DNA from: an uncultured Pseudomonadota bacterium
Lineage (GTDB): Bacteria; Pseudomonadota; Gammaproteobacteria; Burkholderiales; SG8-41
NCBI GenBank assembly: GCA_946885605.1
Contig: CAMPGR010000012.1
Coordinates: 1-48,057 of the forward strand
Direction: 5' to 3'
Length of the DNA: 48,057 bases
The notes under the pieces are model-generated. The model did not search any database and was not told where the DNA came from. It saw nothing but the letters and a program-made list of their open reading frames with translations. The position numbers and the translations under genes are program-made. Below are positions 1 through 12,200 of this stretch, piece after piece (within the stretch, counting starts at the first letter, position 1; every line of letters begins with the position of its first letter).

Positions 1-2191
1 GAACAGCCTGCTCCTCTCCATGCCGGGCTCGCCCATCATCTACTACGGCGACGAGATCGGAATGGGGGACAACATCTTCCTCGGCGATCGCAACGGGGTG
101 CGCACGCCCATGCAATGGACGCCGGACCGCAACGCGGGGTTTTCGCGCGCGGATCCGCAGCGCCTGTATCTGCCTCCGATCATGGATCCGATGTACGGCT
201 ACGAGGCGGTGAACGTCGAAGCGCAGCTGCGCGATCCCTCGTCACTGCTCAACTGGATGAAGCGCATGCTCGCCGTGCGCAAGGAGAGCCAGGCGTTCGG
301 GCGCGGCAAGCTCGTGTTTCTGCGCCCCGGCAATCGCAAAGTGCTCGCTTACCTGCGCGAGCTGGGCGACGAGTCGATCCTGTGCGTGGCGAATCTGGGG
401 CGGTCCGCCCAGCCGGTGGAGCTCGACCTCGCGCGCTATCGCGGACGGGCGCCGGTGGAGCTTCTCGGGCGCACGGTTTTTCCGCCGATAGGCGCGCTGC
501 CGTACATGCTGACGTTGCCCAAGCACGGATTTTACTGGTTCCGCCTCGCAGCCGATGTCGAAGCGCCGAGCTGGCATGAGGAGCGCCTCGCGCCCGAGGA
601 CCTGCCGGTGCTCGTGCTGTTCGACGGATGGTTCAGCTTCTTCCGCGATCACGTCGTGCCGTGGCGCATCGGGCTCGCCGAGAAGACGCGCGAACAGCTG
701 GAGACCCGCGCGCTGCCGCGTTATCTCGAGTCGCAGCGCTGGTACGCGGCGAAAGGCGAGAAGCTCGAGCGCGCCGCGCTCGCCGATTACGTGCTATGGG
801 AATCGGGCACCAAATGGCTGCTGGCGCTGCTCACGGTGGAAGGCGGGGCCGAGACGAGCAGCTATTTCATGCCGCTGTCGCTAGCGTGGGAGGACACCGA
901 CGAGGAGCGCATGCGCGCGCTCGCGCCCGCCACGGTGGCGAAGGTGCGCCAGCAGGCGAATATCGGCGTGCTGGGCGATGCCTTCGCCGACGAAGCGTTC
1001 TGCCGCGCGCTGGTGAAGGCGGTCGGCAACGCCATCGAAGTGGCGGGTGCGCAGGGCAGTTTCTACTTCCGTCCGACCCGCATTTTCAAGGATATCGCGG
1101 GCGGCAATGTCGATAGCCTGCCGGTCGGCCGTCCCCAGGCGCAGAGCAGCAATACCATCGTCAATATCGCAGACCAACTTTTCCTGAAGGGCTACCGGCG
1201 ATTGCGTCCCGGCGTCAACCCGGAAGTCGAGATCGGCACTTTTCTCACCGAGGTCGTGCGCTTTCCGCACTGCGCGCCGGTCGCCGGGTCGCTCGATCAT
1301 GTGTCCGACGAAGGCGTGGTCTCGACCCTGGTGCTCCTTCAGGCGTACGTCGCGAACCAGGGCGATGGCTGGAGCTACACGCTCGATTATCTCGAGCGCT
1401 TTCTCGAGCAATGGCGCAGTGTAGCGGAGCCGCCGCCCGAAGACGTGCACGGGGCGTACCTTGCGCTCATCCGCACGCTGGCACTGCGCACCGCAGAGCT
1501 GCACCGCGCGTTTGCAACCCGCACCGGCAACCCCGCGTTCGACCCGGAGCCGGTCACCGAAGAGGATCTCGCGCGCTGGAAGAGCCGCGTGCGCGAGGAG
1601 GCGGCAGCGACGCTCGAGCTTCTGGCACACCGCCTGAGCGAGCTCACCCTTCCGCCGCGCACCGATGCGCGCACGCTCATCGCGACACGCGACAGGCTCA
1701 TGTCGCGCATCGACGCCTGCGCACTCGCGAGCACGCGCGTTCTCAAGACGCGGCATCACGGCGATTTTCATCTGGGGCAGGTGCTGCTCACGAAGAACGA
1801 TTTCCTGATCAGCGATTTCGAGGGCGAGCCGGGCCGCACCTTCGAGGAGCGCCGTACGAAGCACTCGGCGCTGCGCGACGTTGCAGGGATGCTGCGCTCG
1901 TTCAATTACGCGCGATGGACCGCGATGCGCGCGGCGCTGCGCGGGCACGAGGACGACGAGCTCCTCGCGCCGCTCGTGTCGGAGTGGGAGCGCCAGGCGC
2001 GGCGCGAATATCTCGCGGCGTACGAGCAGTCCGCGCGGCAGTTGGGGCTCTTCGAGTCGCTCGCCGACGTGCGCGGCCTCCTCGAGCTCTTCGAGCTGGA
2101 GAAGGCGCTCTACGAGCTGCGCTACGAGCTCGCGAACCGGCCGGGTTGGGTCGCCATCCCGCTGCAGGGCATACTGGCGGCGATCGGGTGA
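1..2191 (+). CDS. treS: Trehalose synthase-maltokinase fusion, 5' end missing
   Basis: The reading frame is open from the first base, so the gene starts left of the window; only the C-terminal ~729 codons are present, against about 1100 for full TreS-maltokinase fusions. The first residues (PGSPIIYYGDEIGMGDN) are the conserved C-terminal part of the TreS GH13 barrel; its three catalytic acids lie outside the window. From about base 690 the protein becomes a maltokinase (Mak/Pep2 type): LESQRWYAAKG, then the phosphotransferase motifs HHGDFHLGQVL and LISDFEGEP (about 1755-1830). By family knowledge, TreS isomerises maltose and trehalose and Mak makes maltose-1-phosphate with ATP, which GlgE uses to extend alpha-glucan. 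No GlgE is visible; it may lie upstream. Cytoplasmic. Followed after 96 bases by a small membrane protein gene on the same strand. Confidence 0.93.
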   Translation, partial: NSLLLSMPGSPIIYYGDEIGMGDNIFLGDRNGVRTPMQWTPDRNAGFSRADPQRLYLPPIMDPMYGYEAVNVEAQLRDPSSLLNWMKRMLAVRKESQAFGRGKLVFLRPGNRKVLAYLRELGDESILCVANLGRSAQPVELDLARYRGRAPVELLGRTVFPPIGALPYMLTLPKHGFYWFRLAADVEAPSWHEERLAPEDLPVLVLFDGWFSFFRDHVVPWRIGLAEKTREQLETRALPRYLESQRWYAAKGEKLERAALADYVLWESGTKWLLALLTVEGGAETSSYFMPLSLAWEDTDEERMRALAPATVAKVRQQANIGVLGDAFADEAFCRALVKAVGNAIEVAGAQGSFYFRPTRIFKDIAGGNVDSLPVGRPQAQSSNTIVNIADQLFLKGYRRLRPGVNPEVEIGTFLTEVVRFPHCAPVAGSLDHVSDEGVVSTLVLLQAYVANQGDGWSYTLDYLERFLEQWRSVAEPPPEDVHGAYLALIRTLALRTAELHRAFATRTGNPAFDPEPVTEEDLARWKSRVREEAAATLELLAHRLSELTLPPRTDARTLIATRDRLMSRIDACALASTRVLKTRHHGDFHLGQVLLTKNDFLISDFEGEPGRTFEERRTKHSALRDVAGMLRSFNYARWTAMRAALRGHEDDELLAPLVSEWERQARREYLAAYEQSARQLGLFESLADVRGLLELFELEKALYELRYELANRPGWVAIPLQGILAAIG

Positions 2192-2287
2192 CGGGCGTCG
2201 TGTTGCGCTCGTCCCTTCGTCGCCTCCCGCGCCAGCGCCGTGGACGGGGGTGTAACGATTTGCACGGGAGATGAACAGGAGGCTTGC

Positions 2288-2971
2288 ATGGACAGGGTAG
2301 ACATGTTGCTGGAACCGGTGCGGGTTTTCCTCGTGCAGATTGGGCACTTCCTGCCCAAGCTCGCGCTCGCCGTGGTGGTGCTTATCGCGGGGTGGATGCT
2401 CGCGAAGCTCGCGCGGTTCACCATCGCGAGAGCCTTGCGCGCGATCAACTTCAACGTGCTCACGGAGCGCGCCGGGATGGATGGCTTCTTGCGGCAGGGC
2501 GGAGTGCAGAGCGATACCACCGAGATCTTCGGGCTGCTTATCTATTGGCTCGTGATCTTCGCCGCGCTCGTCATTGCGTTCAACAGCCTGGGCCTGACTT
2601 ACATCACCGATCTCCTGCGGCAGGTCGTGCTCTTCGTGCCGAAGGTGATCGTCGCGCTCCTCATCCTCGCTTTCGGCGCCTATTTCGCGCGTTTTGTCGG
2701 CGGCACGGTGATGACCTACTGCAGGAACGTCGGCATCCAGGACGCGGAGCTCCTCGGCAATCTCGCCCAGTACGCCATCATGACGTTCGTCGTGCTGATC
2801 GCCCTCGAGCAGGTCGAAGTCGGCGGCGAAATCGTGCGGCTGAGCTTCCTCATCATCCTCGCCGGCGCGGTATTCGCGCTGGCGCTCGCGTTCGGGCTGG
2901 GGAGCCAAGCCAAGGTCGCGCAGCTCCTCGAGCGCTGGTGGCCGAGCGACCGGGACACGAACCGCCGCTAG
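2288..2971 (+). CDS. Small multi-pass membrane protein, MscS-like TM-helix type
   Basis: A 227-residue integral membrane protein. The ATG at 2288 is chosen because a perfect AGGAGG lies at 2277-2282; an earlier in-frame ATG at 2240 lacks such a site. I see four hydrophobic segments (about residues 16-36, 75-95, 110-135 and 180-205) separated by short amphipathic stretches. The layout resembles the TM-helix-repeat proteins annotated as mechanosensitive-channel-like, but no MscS pore motif and no cytoplasmic beta domain follow, and it ends soon after the last helix (FGLGSQAKVAQLLERWW). It lies between TreS-Mak and GlgX1, 23 bases before the GlgX1 start, so it is probably co-transcribed with glycogen/trehalose genes. 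A channel or solute-leak role is inference; the family call is moderate. Confidence 0.75.
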   Translation: MDRVDMLLEPVRVFLVQIGHFLPKLALAVVVLIAGWMLAKLARFTIARALRAINFNVLTERAGMDGFLRQGGVQSDTTEIFGLLIYWLVIFAALVIAFNSLGLTYITDLLRQVVLFVPKVIVALLILAFGAYFARFVGGTVMTYCRNVGIQDAELLGNLAQYAIMTFVVLIALEQVEVGGEIVRLSFLIILAGAVFALALAFGLGSQAKVAQLLERWWPSDRDTNRR

Positions 2972-2994
2972 GGCATGCCGGGGAGCGAGCGCAC

Positions 2995-5127
2995 ATGACG
3001 GCGGTGTGGGTCGGCGCCCCCTATCCGCTCGGCGCAACATGGGACGGGCAGGGCGTCAATTTCGCGCTCTTCTCCGAGCACGGCGAGAAAGTCGAGCTCT
3101 GCCTGTTCGACCCGCAGGGACGGCGCGAGACCGAGCGCATCGCCCTGCCGGAACGCACCGACCAGGTATGGCACGGCTACCTGCCGGAGGCGCGTCCGGG
3201 GCTGCTCTACGGCTACCGCGTGTACGGGCCGTACGCGCCCGAGCAGGGGCATCGCTTCAACCCGCACAAGCTCCTCATCGATCCCTACGCCAAGGCGAGC
3301 GCGGGAGTGGTGCGCTGGAGCGATGCGCTCTTCGGCTACCGCGTCAACAGCGCGCGCGAGGATCTGTCCTTCGACCGGCGAGACAGCCACGCCGGAATGC
3401 CGAAGTGCAAAATCGTCGATACCGCGTTCACCTGGGGTGACGACCGCCCGCCGCGTACGCCGTGGACCGATACCATCATCTACGAGCTGCACGTGAGGGG
3501 GTTCACCATGCACCATCCCGACGTGCCGCGGAAGCTTCGCGGCACTTTCGCCGCGCTCGCGAGCGCGCCCGTCATCGACTATCTGCAGCGGCTCGGCATC
3601 ACCGCAGTCGAGTTGATGCCGGTGCACTGGTTCGTGGACGAGCGCCACCTGGTAAGCCATGGCCTCAAGAACTACTGGGGCTACAACAGCATCGGCTACT
3701 TCGCGCCGGAGATGCGCTACTGCTCTTCGGGCGATATCAGCGAATTCAAGACCATGGTGAAAACGCTGCACGCGGCCGGCATCGAGGTCATCCTCGACGT
3801 GGTCTACAACCACACCGGCGAAGGCAACCACCTCGGTCCGACGCTCTCGTTCCGCGGCCTCGACAACGCTTCCTATTACCGCCTCGTCGCGCACGATCGC
3901 CGCCACTACATGGACTATACCGGCTGCGGCAATACGCTCAATACGATGCACCCGCGCGTGCTGCAATTGATCATGGACAGCCTGCGCTACTGGGTGGTGG
4001 ACATGCACGTCGACGGCTTCCGCTTCGATCTCGCTCCCGCACTGGGCCGCGAGCAGCATGCGGTTGATCGTTTCGGCGCGTTTTTCGACATTATCCACCA
4101 GGACCCGGTGCTCTCCCGCGTGAAGCTCATCGCCGAACCCTGGGATCTCGGCGAGGGCGGTTATCAGCTCGGAAACTTTCCCGTGGGGTGGTCGGAGTGG
4201 AACGGCCATTACCGCGATACCGTGCGCCGCTTCTGGAAAGGCGACCCGGGCACGATCGGCCAGCTCGCTTTTCGCCTCACTGGTTCGAGCGACCTCTACC
4301 GCCACAGCGGGCGCGGCTCGCGCGCGAGCGTCAACTTCGTCACCTCGCACGACGGGTTTACGCTCCACGACCTCGTGAGCTACAACGAAAAGCACAACGA
4401 GGCGAATTTCGCTGGCAACACGGACGGGGACAATCACAATCTCAGCTGGAACTGCGGCGTTGAGGGTCCGACCGAGGATCCCGACGTGCTGGCGCTGCGC
4501 GAGCGCCAGAAGCGCAACCTGCTCGCGACGCTTTTTCTCTCGCAGGGCGTGCCGATGCTGCTCGCCGGGGACGAGCTGGGACGCACGCAGGGGGGCAACA
4601 ACAATCCGTACTGCCAGGACAACGAAACGAGCTGGGTGGACTGGAATCTTGCGAACGGCGGGGAAAAAATGCTGGCGTTCGTGCGGCGGTTGATCGCATT
4701 TCGCCGCCGCCATCCGGTGTTCCGCAGGAGCCGCTTTTTCCGCGGGCACGAGGTCCACGGGTGGAACGTGAAGGATATCGTGTGGTTCGGCGCCGACGGG
4801 CAGGAGATGGCCGAAGCGCACTGGAACGATCCGGCGCTGCGCTCGCTCGGCGTGTACTTCTGCGGCGTGGACATCGACTGGCCGGGGTCGCGCGGCCGGC
4901 GCGCCACCGACGACGATTTCCTGCTCCTTGCCAATGGAGGCGAGACGGACGTCGAGTTTCTCCTGCCGCGCTTTCGCCTGCAGGGCAGCTGGGGCAGCGT
5001 TTTCGATACGGCCCGCGACGACGAGTGGGCGAGCCGCCGCTGGCAATCGGGAGAGAAGTATCGCGTGCTCTCACGCTCGATTGCGCTTCTCACCGAAACC
5101 TCGGGGACGGCCAGGACGTCCCCGTAA
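2995..5127 (+). CDS. glgX: Glycogen debranching enzyme GlgX, first copy
   Basis: A 710-residue isoamylase-type debranching enzyme that cleaves alpha-1,6 branches of glycogen or limit dextrins. An N-terminal CBM48 region (YPLGATWDGQGVNFALFS) precedes a GH13 barrel. Catalytic residues are visible: nucleophile D345 in DGFRFDLA, acid/base E381 in LIAEPWD, and D453 in TSHDGFTL. Typical GlgX motifs follow (SYNEKHNEAN; LLAGDELGRTQGGNNN; YCQDNE). The ATG at 2995 begins the CBM48 directly; upstream in-frame codons have no homology. The SD is weak (GGGAG at 2981-2985). It is followed by a second GlgX gene that is very similar through the barrel, but the C-terminal domains differ strongly. A stem-loop overlaps the end of the gene. 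Confidence 0.95.
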   Translation: MTAVWVGAPYPLGATWDGQGVNFALFSEHGEKVELCLFDPQGRRETERIALPERTDQVWHGYLPEARPGLLYGYRVYGPYAPEQGHRFNPHKLLIDPYAKASAGVVRWSDALFGYRVNSAREDLSFDRRDSHAGMPKCKIVDTAFTWGDDRPPRTPWTDTIIYELHVRGFTMHHPDVPRKLRGTFAALASAPVIDYLQRLGITAVELMPVHWFVDERHLVSHGLKNYWGYNSIGYFAPEMRYCSSGDISEFKTMVKTLHAAGIEVILDVVYNHTGEGNHLGPTLSFRGLDNASYYRLVAHDRRHYMDYTGCGNTLNTMHPRVLQLIMDSLRYWVVDMHVDGFRFDLAPALGREQHAVDRFGAFFDIIHQDPVLSRVKLIAEPWDLGEGGYQLGNFPVGWSEWNGHYRDTVRRFWKGDPGTIGQLAFRLTGSSDLYRHSGRGSRASVNFVTSHDGFTLHDLVSYNEKHNEANFAGNTDGDNHNLSWNCGVEGPTEDPDVLALRERQKRNLLATLFLSQGVPMLLAGDELGRTQGGNNNPYCQDNETSWVDWNLANGGEKMLAFVRRLIAFRRRHPVFRRSRFFRGHEVHGWNVKDIVWFGADGQEMAEAHWNDPALRSLGVYFCGVDIDWPGSRGRRATDDDFLLLANGGETDVEFLLPRFRLQGSWGSVFDTARDDEWASRRWQSGEKYRVLSRSIALLTETSGTARTSP

Positions 5128-5130
5128 TTT
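5102..5130 (+). terminator. Stem-loop overlapping the glgX1 stop codon
   Basis: An 8-bp perfect stem (CGGGGACG at 5102-5109 with CGTCCCCG at 5117-5124) has a 7-base loop and is followed by TAATTT, which includes the stop codon. The stem is strong but the T-run is short, so it could be a weak terminator, an attenuator or a 3'-end stabiliser between the two glgX copies. It is inside the coding region, so part of the pairing may be incidental. Confidence 0.4.
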
Positions 5131-5240
5131 CGCGGCGAGCGCGATCACTTCCCGGTTTCGGTTGTCACAGTCATGAATTCCAACGTATTCCCGCCTCGAC
5201 GCGGTGCCGCCTCGCTCTGAGGAACGGCTGGAGATCGAGC

Positions 5241-7384
<2,144 letters not shown>

Positions 7385-7388
<4 letters not shown>

Positions 7389-9226
7389 AGCGCCGCCACG
7401 TGATGCCCTTCGGCGCTCAAGCGGACGCGGACGGCGTGCGCTTCCGCTTGTGGGCGCCCCAGGCGTCGCGCGTCGAGCTCGAGCTCGTGTCCCCCGCGCG
7501 CCGCGCGATGGAGATGAATCGATTGGCGGACGGCTGGTTCGAGGTCCGCCGGCCCGAGGCCCGCCCCGGATCGCGCTACCGCTACCGCATCGACGGAAAG
7601 ATCGAAGCGCCGGATCCCGCGTCCCGGTATCAGCCGGGAGACGTTCACGGTCCAAGCGAGGTGATCGACCCTCACGCTTACGAATGGAGCGATGGCGGTT
7701 GGCGTGGACGCCCATGGAGCGAGATCGTGCTCTACGAGCTTCATGTCGGTGCATTCACCCGCGAGGGCACGTTCCAGGCGGCGGCGCAACGCCTGCCGTA
7801 CCTGCGCGACCTTGGCGTGACCGCGGTGGAGCTCATGCCTGTGGCGGATTTTCCCGGGAGCCGCAACTGGGGCTACGATGGGGTGCTGCCCTTTGCACCC
7901 GACAGCCGTTACGGCAGTCCCGACGACCTCAAGGGCCTGATCGACGTCGCGCACGGGCTCGGTCTCGCGGTTCTCCTCGACGTCGTCTACAACCATTTCG
8001 GTCCCGAGGGCAATTATCTGTACGTCTACGCGCCCGACTTCTTCTTTTCCAGGCGGCACGCGACGCCGTGGGGCGCGGCGATCAATTTCGACGGCGAAGG
8101 CAGCCGCGTGGTGCGCGACTTCTACATCCACAATGCGCTCTATTGGCTCGAGGAATTTCACTTCGACGGGCTGCGCCTCGATGCGGTGCACGCGGTCTAC
8201 GACGATTCGGATCCACATATCCTGGTCGAGCTTGCGGAGACCGTGCGGCGCGGGCTGGGCCGCGCCCGGCACGTGCATCTCGTGCTCGAGAACGACGACA
8301 ACGCGGCGCGCTACCTTGCGCGCGCGGAAGAGGGCGCGGCCCGCTGGTACGACGCGCAGTGGAATGACGATGTGCACCACGCGCTCCACGTGCTGCTGAG
8401 CGGAGAGCGCGACGGATACTACGCCGACTACGCTCACGCGCCCGAGCGCCACCTCGGACGCACGCTCGCAGAGGGCTTCGCCTATCAGGGGGAAAGCTCG
8501 CCCTATCGCGGCCGGGAGCGCGGAGAGCCGTCCGGGCACCTCGACCCTTGGGCTTTCGTCGTCTTCCTGCAGAATCACGACCAGATCGGCAACCGCGCCT
8601 TCGGCGAACGCATCACCGCGCTCGCGAGCGCGGAGGCGTTGCGCGCCGGAAAAGCGCAGATGCTCCTCGCGCCCTCGATCCCCATGATCTTCATGGGCGA
8701 AGAGTTCGGCTGCGAGCAGCCCTTCCCGTTTTTCTGCGATTTCAAGGGCGAGCTCGCACAGGCCGTGACGAACGGCCGGCGCAGGGAATTCGCATCGTTT
8801 GCCCGCTTCCGCGATGCCGGCGCGATCGAATCGATTCCCGATCCCAATGCCGAATCCACGTTCGCCGCGGCCGTCATCGACTGGGAGGCGCTGCGCAAGG
8901 ATCGCCACGCGGCATGGCACGATTTCTTCCGCGGGCTCCTCGAAGTGCGCCATCGTGAAATCGTTCCGCGCTTCCGGCAGATCATGGCCGGCAGCGCGAC
9001 CTACGACGCCATCGGCCCGCGCGCGCTACGACTCGAATGGGGGCTGAAGGATGGCGGCCGCCTCGCCGCTCACGCCAACTTGAGCGGCGAGGCGCTTGCG
9101 CGCGTCGCGCCGATGGCGGGCAAGCCGTTCTATGTGGCGCCTGACGAGGCCGCACGGCCCGCGGCAGAAGGTTGCTTGCCGGCGTGGTCGGTGATCTGGT
9201 CGCTGGCGAGCGCCACGAGGCCATGA
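7385..9226 (+). CDS. treZ: Malto-oligosyltrehalose trehalohydrolase
   Basis: A 613-residue GH13 enzyme, the usual TreZ length. It releases trehalose from malto-oligosyltrehalose, the second step of the TreYZ route from glycogen-type chains. A CBM48-like N-terminus (DGVRFRLWAPQASRVEL) is followed by the barrel: ELHVGAFTREGTF, VVYNHFGPEGNYL, nucleophile D266 in FDGLRLDAVH, acid/base E302 in LVLENDDN and D399 in LQNHDQIGNR. TreZ differs from branching enzyme here by the ENDDN and NHDQIGNRAFGER motifs. Start ATG 7385 overlaps the glgX2 stop, and its TGA overlaps the start of the MalQ-TreY gene in the same ATGA manner, giving a tightly coupled three-gene unit. Confidence 0.95.
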
Positions 9227-12200
9227 ATCCGGCATTGCTCGACCGCCTATGCGCCAGCTGCGGGATCGAATCGAGTTATCGTGATGCATGGGGCCGGGAG
9301 CGCGCCGTGCCGGAGGACACGCGGCTTGCCTTGCTCGAGGCCATGGGGACCAAGGTCGCCTCGGATGCGGACATCGAGCGCGCACTCGAGGAACGCGAAG
9401 CGCAAGCCTGGCGCCAGGTGCTGCCTTCTGTTCGCGTTGTGCGCGAGCCTGCCGGGCCGATCGAGATCGATGTAAGACTGCCGGTCGATTTCTCGGGTCG
9501 AAGCTTCGAGTGCGTGCTCGCGACGGAAGAGGGCGATCGGACTTCCACGCGCTTCAGCCCCGGCGAAGCCGAGCGCACGGGAGAGCGCCGGATCGACGAC
9601 GTGCTGTATGCCTCGTTCAGGCTCGGCATCGAGCGGTTCCCCTCGTACGGCTACCATCGCCTCGAATTGTGGGCGCCGGAAGAGTCGTCCGCACCGCATG
9701 CGGCGATGGCGCTGATCGTCACTCCGCAGCGGTGCTATCTGCCAGAGGCGGTGCGGCAGACGAGGCTGTGGGGGCCGGTCGTGAACCTCTACGGCGTGCG
9801 ATCGAACCGCAATTGGGGCATGGGCGACTTCACCGATCTCTCCAAGCTCGTCGAAATCGCCGCCGACTCCGGCGCGAGCGTCGTCGGCGTCAATCCGCTG
9901 CACGCGCTCTTTCCCCATGCACCGGAGCATGCGAGCCCGTACAGCCCCTCGAGCCGCCTGCTGCTGAACGTGCTCTATATCGATCCCGAGCGCATTGCGG
10001 ATTTCACCGAATGCAATGCGGCGGGTGAGCGCGCCGAAAACCGCTCGTTCCAGGATACGCTGCGAGCGTTGCGCAGGGCCGAGCTCGTGGACTATACGCG
10101 CGTCGCGGGTCTGAAGCGCCAGGTGCTGGAGCTGCTCTATGCAAGTTTCCGGGAGCGGCATCTCGCGGGCGGGACGGAGCGCGCGCGCGCTTTTCGGGCG
10201 TTTCAGCACGCGGGCGGCATGGCGCTGCGCCTCGGCTCGCTGTTCTATGCACTGCAGGACGAGCTTTATGCGCGGGACAAATCCGCGTGGGGCTGGCGCG
10301 CGTGGCCGCACGAATATCGCGACCCCGATTCGCCGGCGGTCGAGCAGTTTGCGCGCGAGCATGTTGATCGCATCGAGTACTACGACTACCTGCAGTGGAA
10401 CGCCGATGAGCAGCTCGGCGCCGCGGGACGCCGTGCGCTGGAGCTTCATCTCGGTGTGGGCATCTACCTCGATCTCGCTGTGGGCGCCGATCCGGGCGGC
10501 GCGGAGACGTGGGGCCAGCATGCGCTCTATGCCGACAACGTGCACATCGGCGCCCCGCCCGACGAGTTAGCGCCGAACGGACAGGATTGGGGCATTCCGC
10601 CGCTCCTGCCCGAGCGGCTGCGCGAGGCGGCGTATGCGCCGTTCGCGGCGCTCCTTCGCGCGAGCATGCGCCATGCAGGCGCATTGCGTATCGATCACGT
10701 GATGGGGCTCGTGCGCCAGTTCTGGGTGCCCGCGGGCGTTCGTGCCGACAAGGGCGGATACGTGCGTTATCCCGTCGACGACCTTTTCGGCGTGCTCGCG
10801 CTGGAGAGCGCGCGCAACCAATGCATGGTCATCGGCGAAGATCTCGGCACGCTGCCCGAAGGGCTGCCCGAGCGGTTGAAAGACGCCCACATCCTGTCCT
10901 ATCGGTTGCTCTATTTCCAGCGCGAACCGGATGGCGCTTTCACGCCGCCGGTGAAATATCCGCCGCAGGCGCTTGCTGCCGTCAGCACGCACGATCTCCC
11001 GCCGCTCCGCGCGTTCTGGCTCGGGCGGGACCTCGATCTACGCACGCGGCTCGGTCTCTATCCGGACGAATCGCTGCGCGAGCGGCAACTGCTCGATCGC
11101 GCCCAGGCGCGCGCGCATCTGCTCGTCGCGCTGGAACGCGAAGGGCTGCTCCCTCCTGGCATGACGCCGGATCCGGTCTCCGCTCCCGACATGAGTGTCG
11201 AGCTCATGCTCGCGGTCCATCGCTTTCTCGCGCGCACGCCATGCTGGCTATTCATGGTGCAGCCGGAGGATGTTTTCGGGCAGCTCGAACAGATCAACGT
11301 GCCGGGGACGACGAACGACCAGTATCCCAACTGGCGGCACCGGGTTTCCGTCGCACTCGAACACTGGCGCGCGGATACACGATTCACGGGGCTCGCGGAA
11401 GCCGTGCTCGCCGAGCGCGGGGCGGCTCCCATCCCGCGCGAGGAAGCGCGACGCATCGAGACCCGCATTCCGGGCGCGACCTACCGCCTTCAGTTCAGCC
11501 GCTCGTTCACCTTCTCGCACGCCGCGGAGCTTGTGCCGTATCTGCGGGAGCTGGGGATCAGCCACTGCTACGCTTCGCCGTACTTCAGCGCGCGGCCGGA
11601 AAGCATGCACGGCTACGACATCGTCGACCACAACGCATTCAATCCCGAGATCGGCAGCCCAGCCGATTTCGAGCGTTTCGTCGACGTGCTCCATCAGCAC
11701 GGCATGGGACAGATCGTCGACATGGTCCCCAATCACATGGGCGTCATGGGGGCGGATAACGGCTGGTGGCTCGATGTGCTGGAAAACGGCCCCGCGTCGG
11801 AATTTGCGGCCTATTTCGACATCGACTGGGAGTCGCCACAGGCTGTGCTGCACGGCAAAGTGCTGGTGCCGGTGCTCGGCGACCACTACGGCGCCGTGCT
11901 CGAGCGCGGCGAGATTGAGCTGCGCTTCGACACCGCGAGCGGTGCTTTCAGCGCTTTCTACTACCAGCATCGCTTTCCCATCGATCCGGCACGGTACCCG
12001 CTGATCCTCGCCTTCAATCCGCACCGCGCGGAACACAGGCTGAAGGAGCGGGGAGGCCTCGCGGCGGAATACCAGGCGCTCGTTACGGCCTTCGGCCATC
12101 TGCCGGGATGCAACGCTGCCTCGCGCGAGGAAATCGCGGAACGGCAGCGCGACAAGGAAGTGCACAAGCGGCAGCTCGCGCGTCTGTGCGAGCGCAGCGC

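Noticed and set aside
881..3040. Long - strand open frame opposite TreS-Mak and the small membrane protein
   Set aside because: No motif, composition of a shadow frame, and no RBS or promoter; the + strand genes are well supported.
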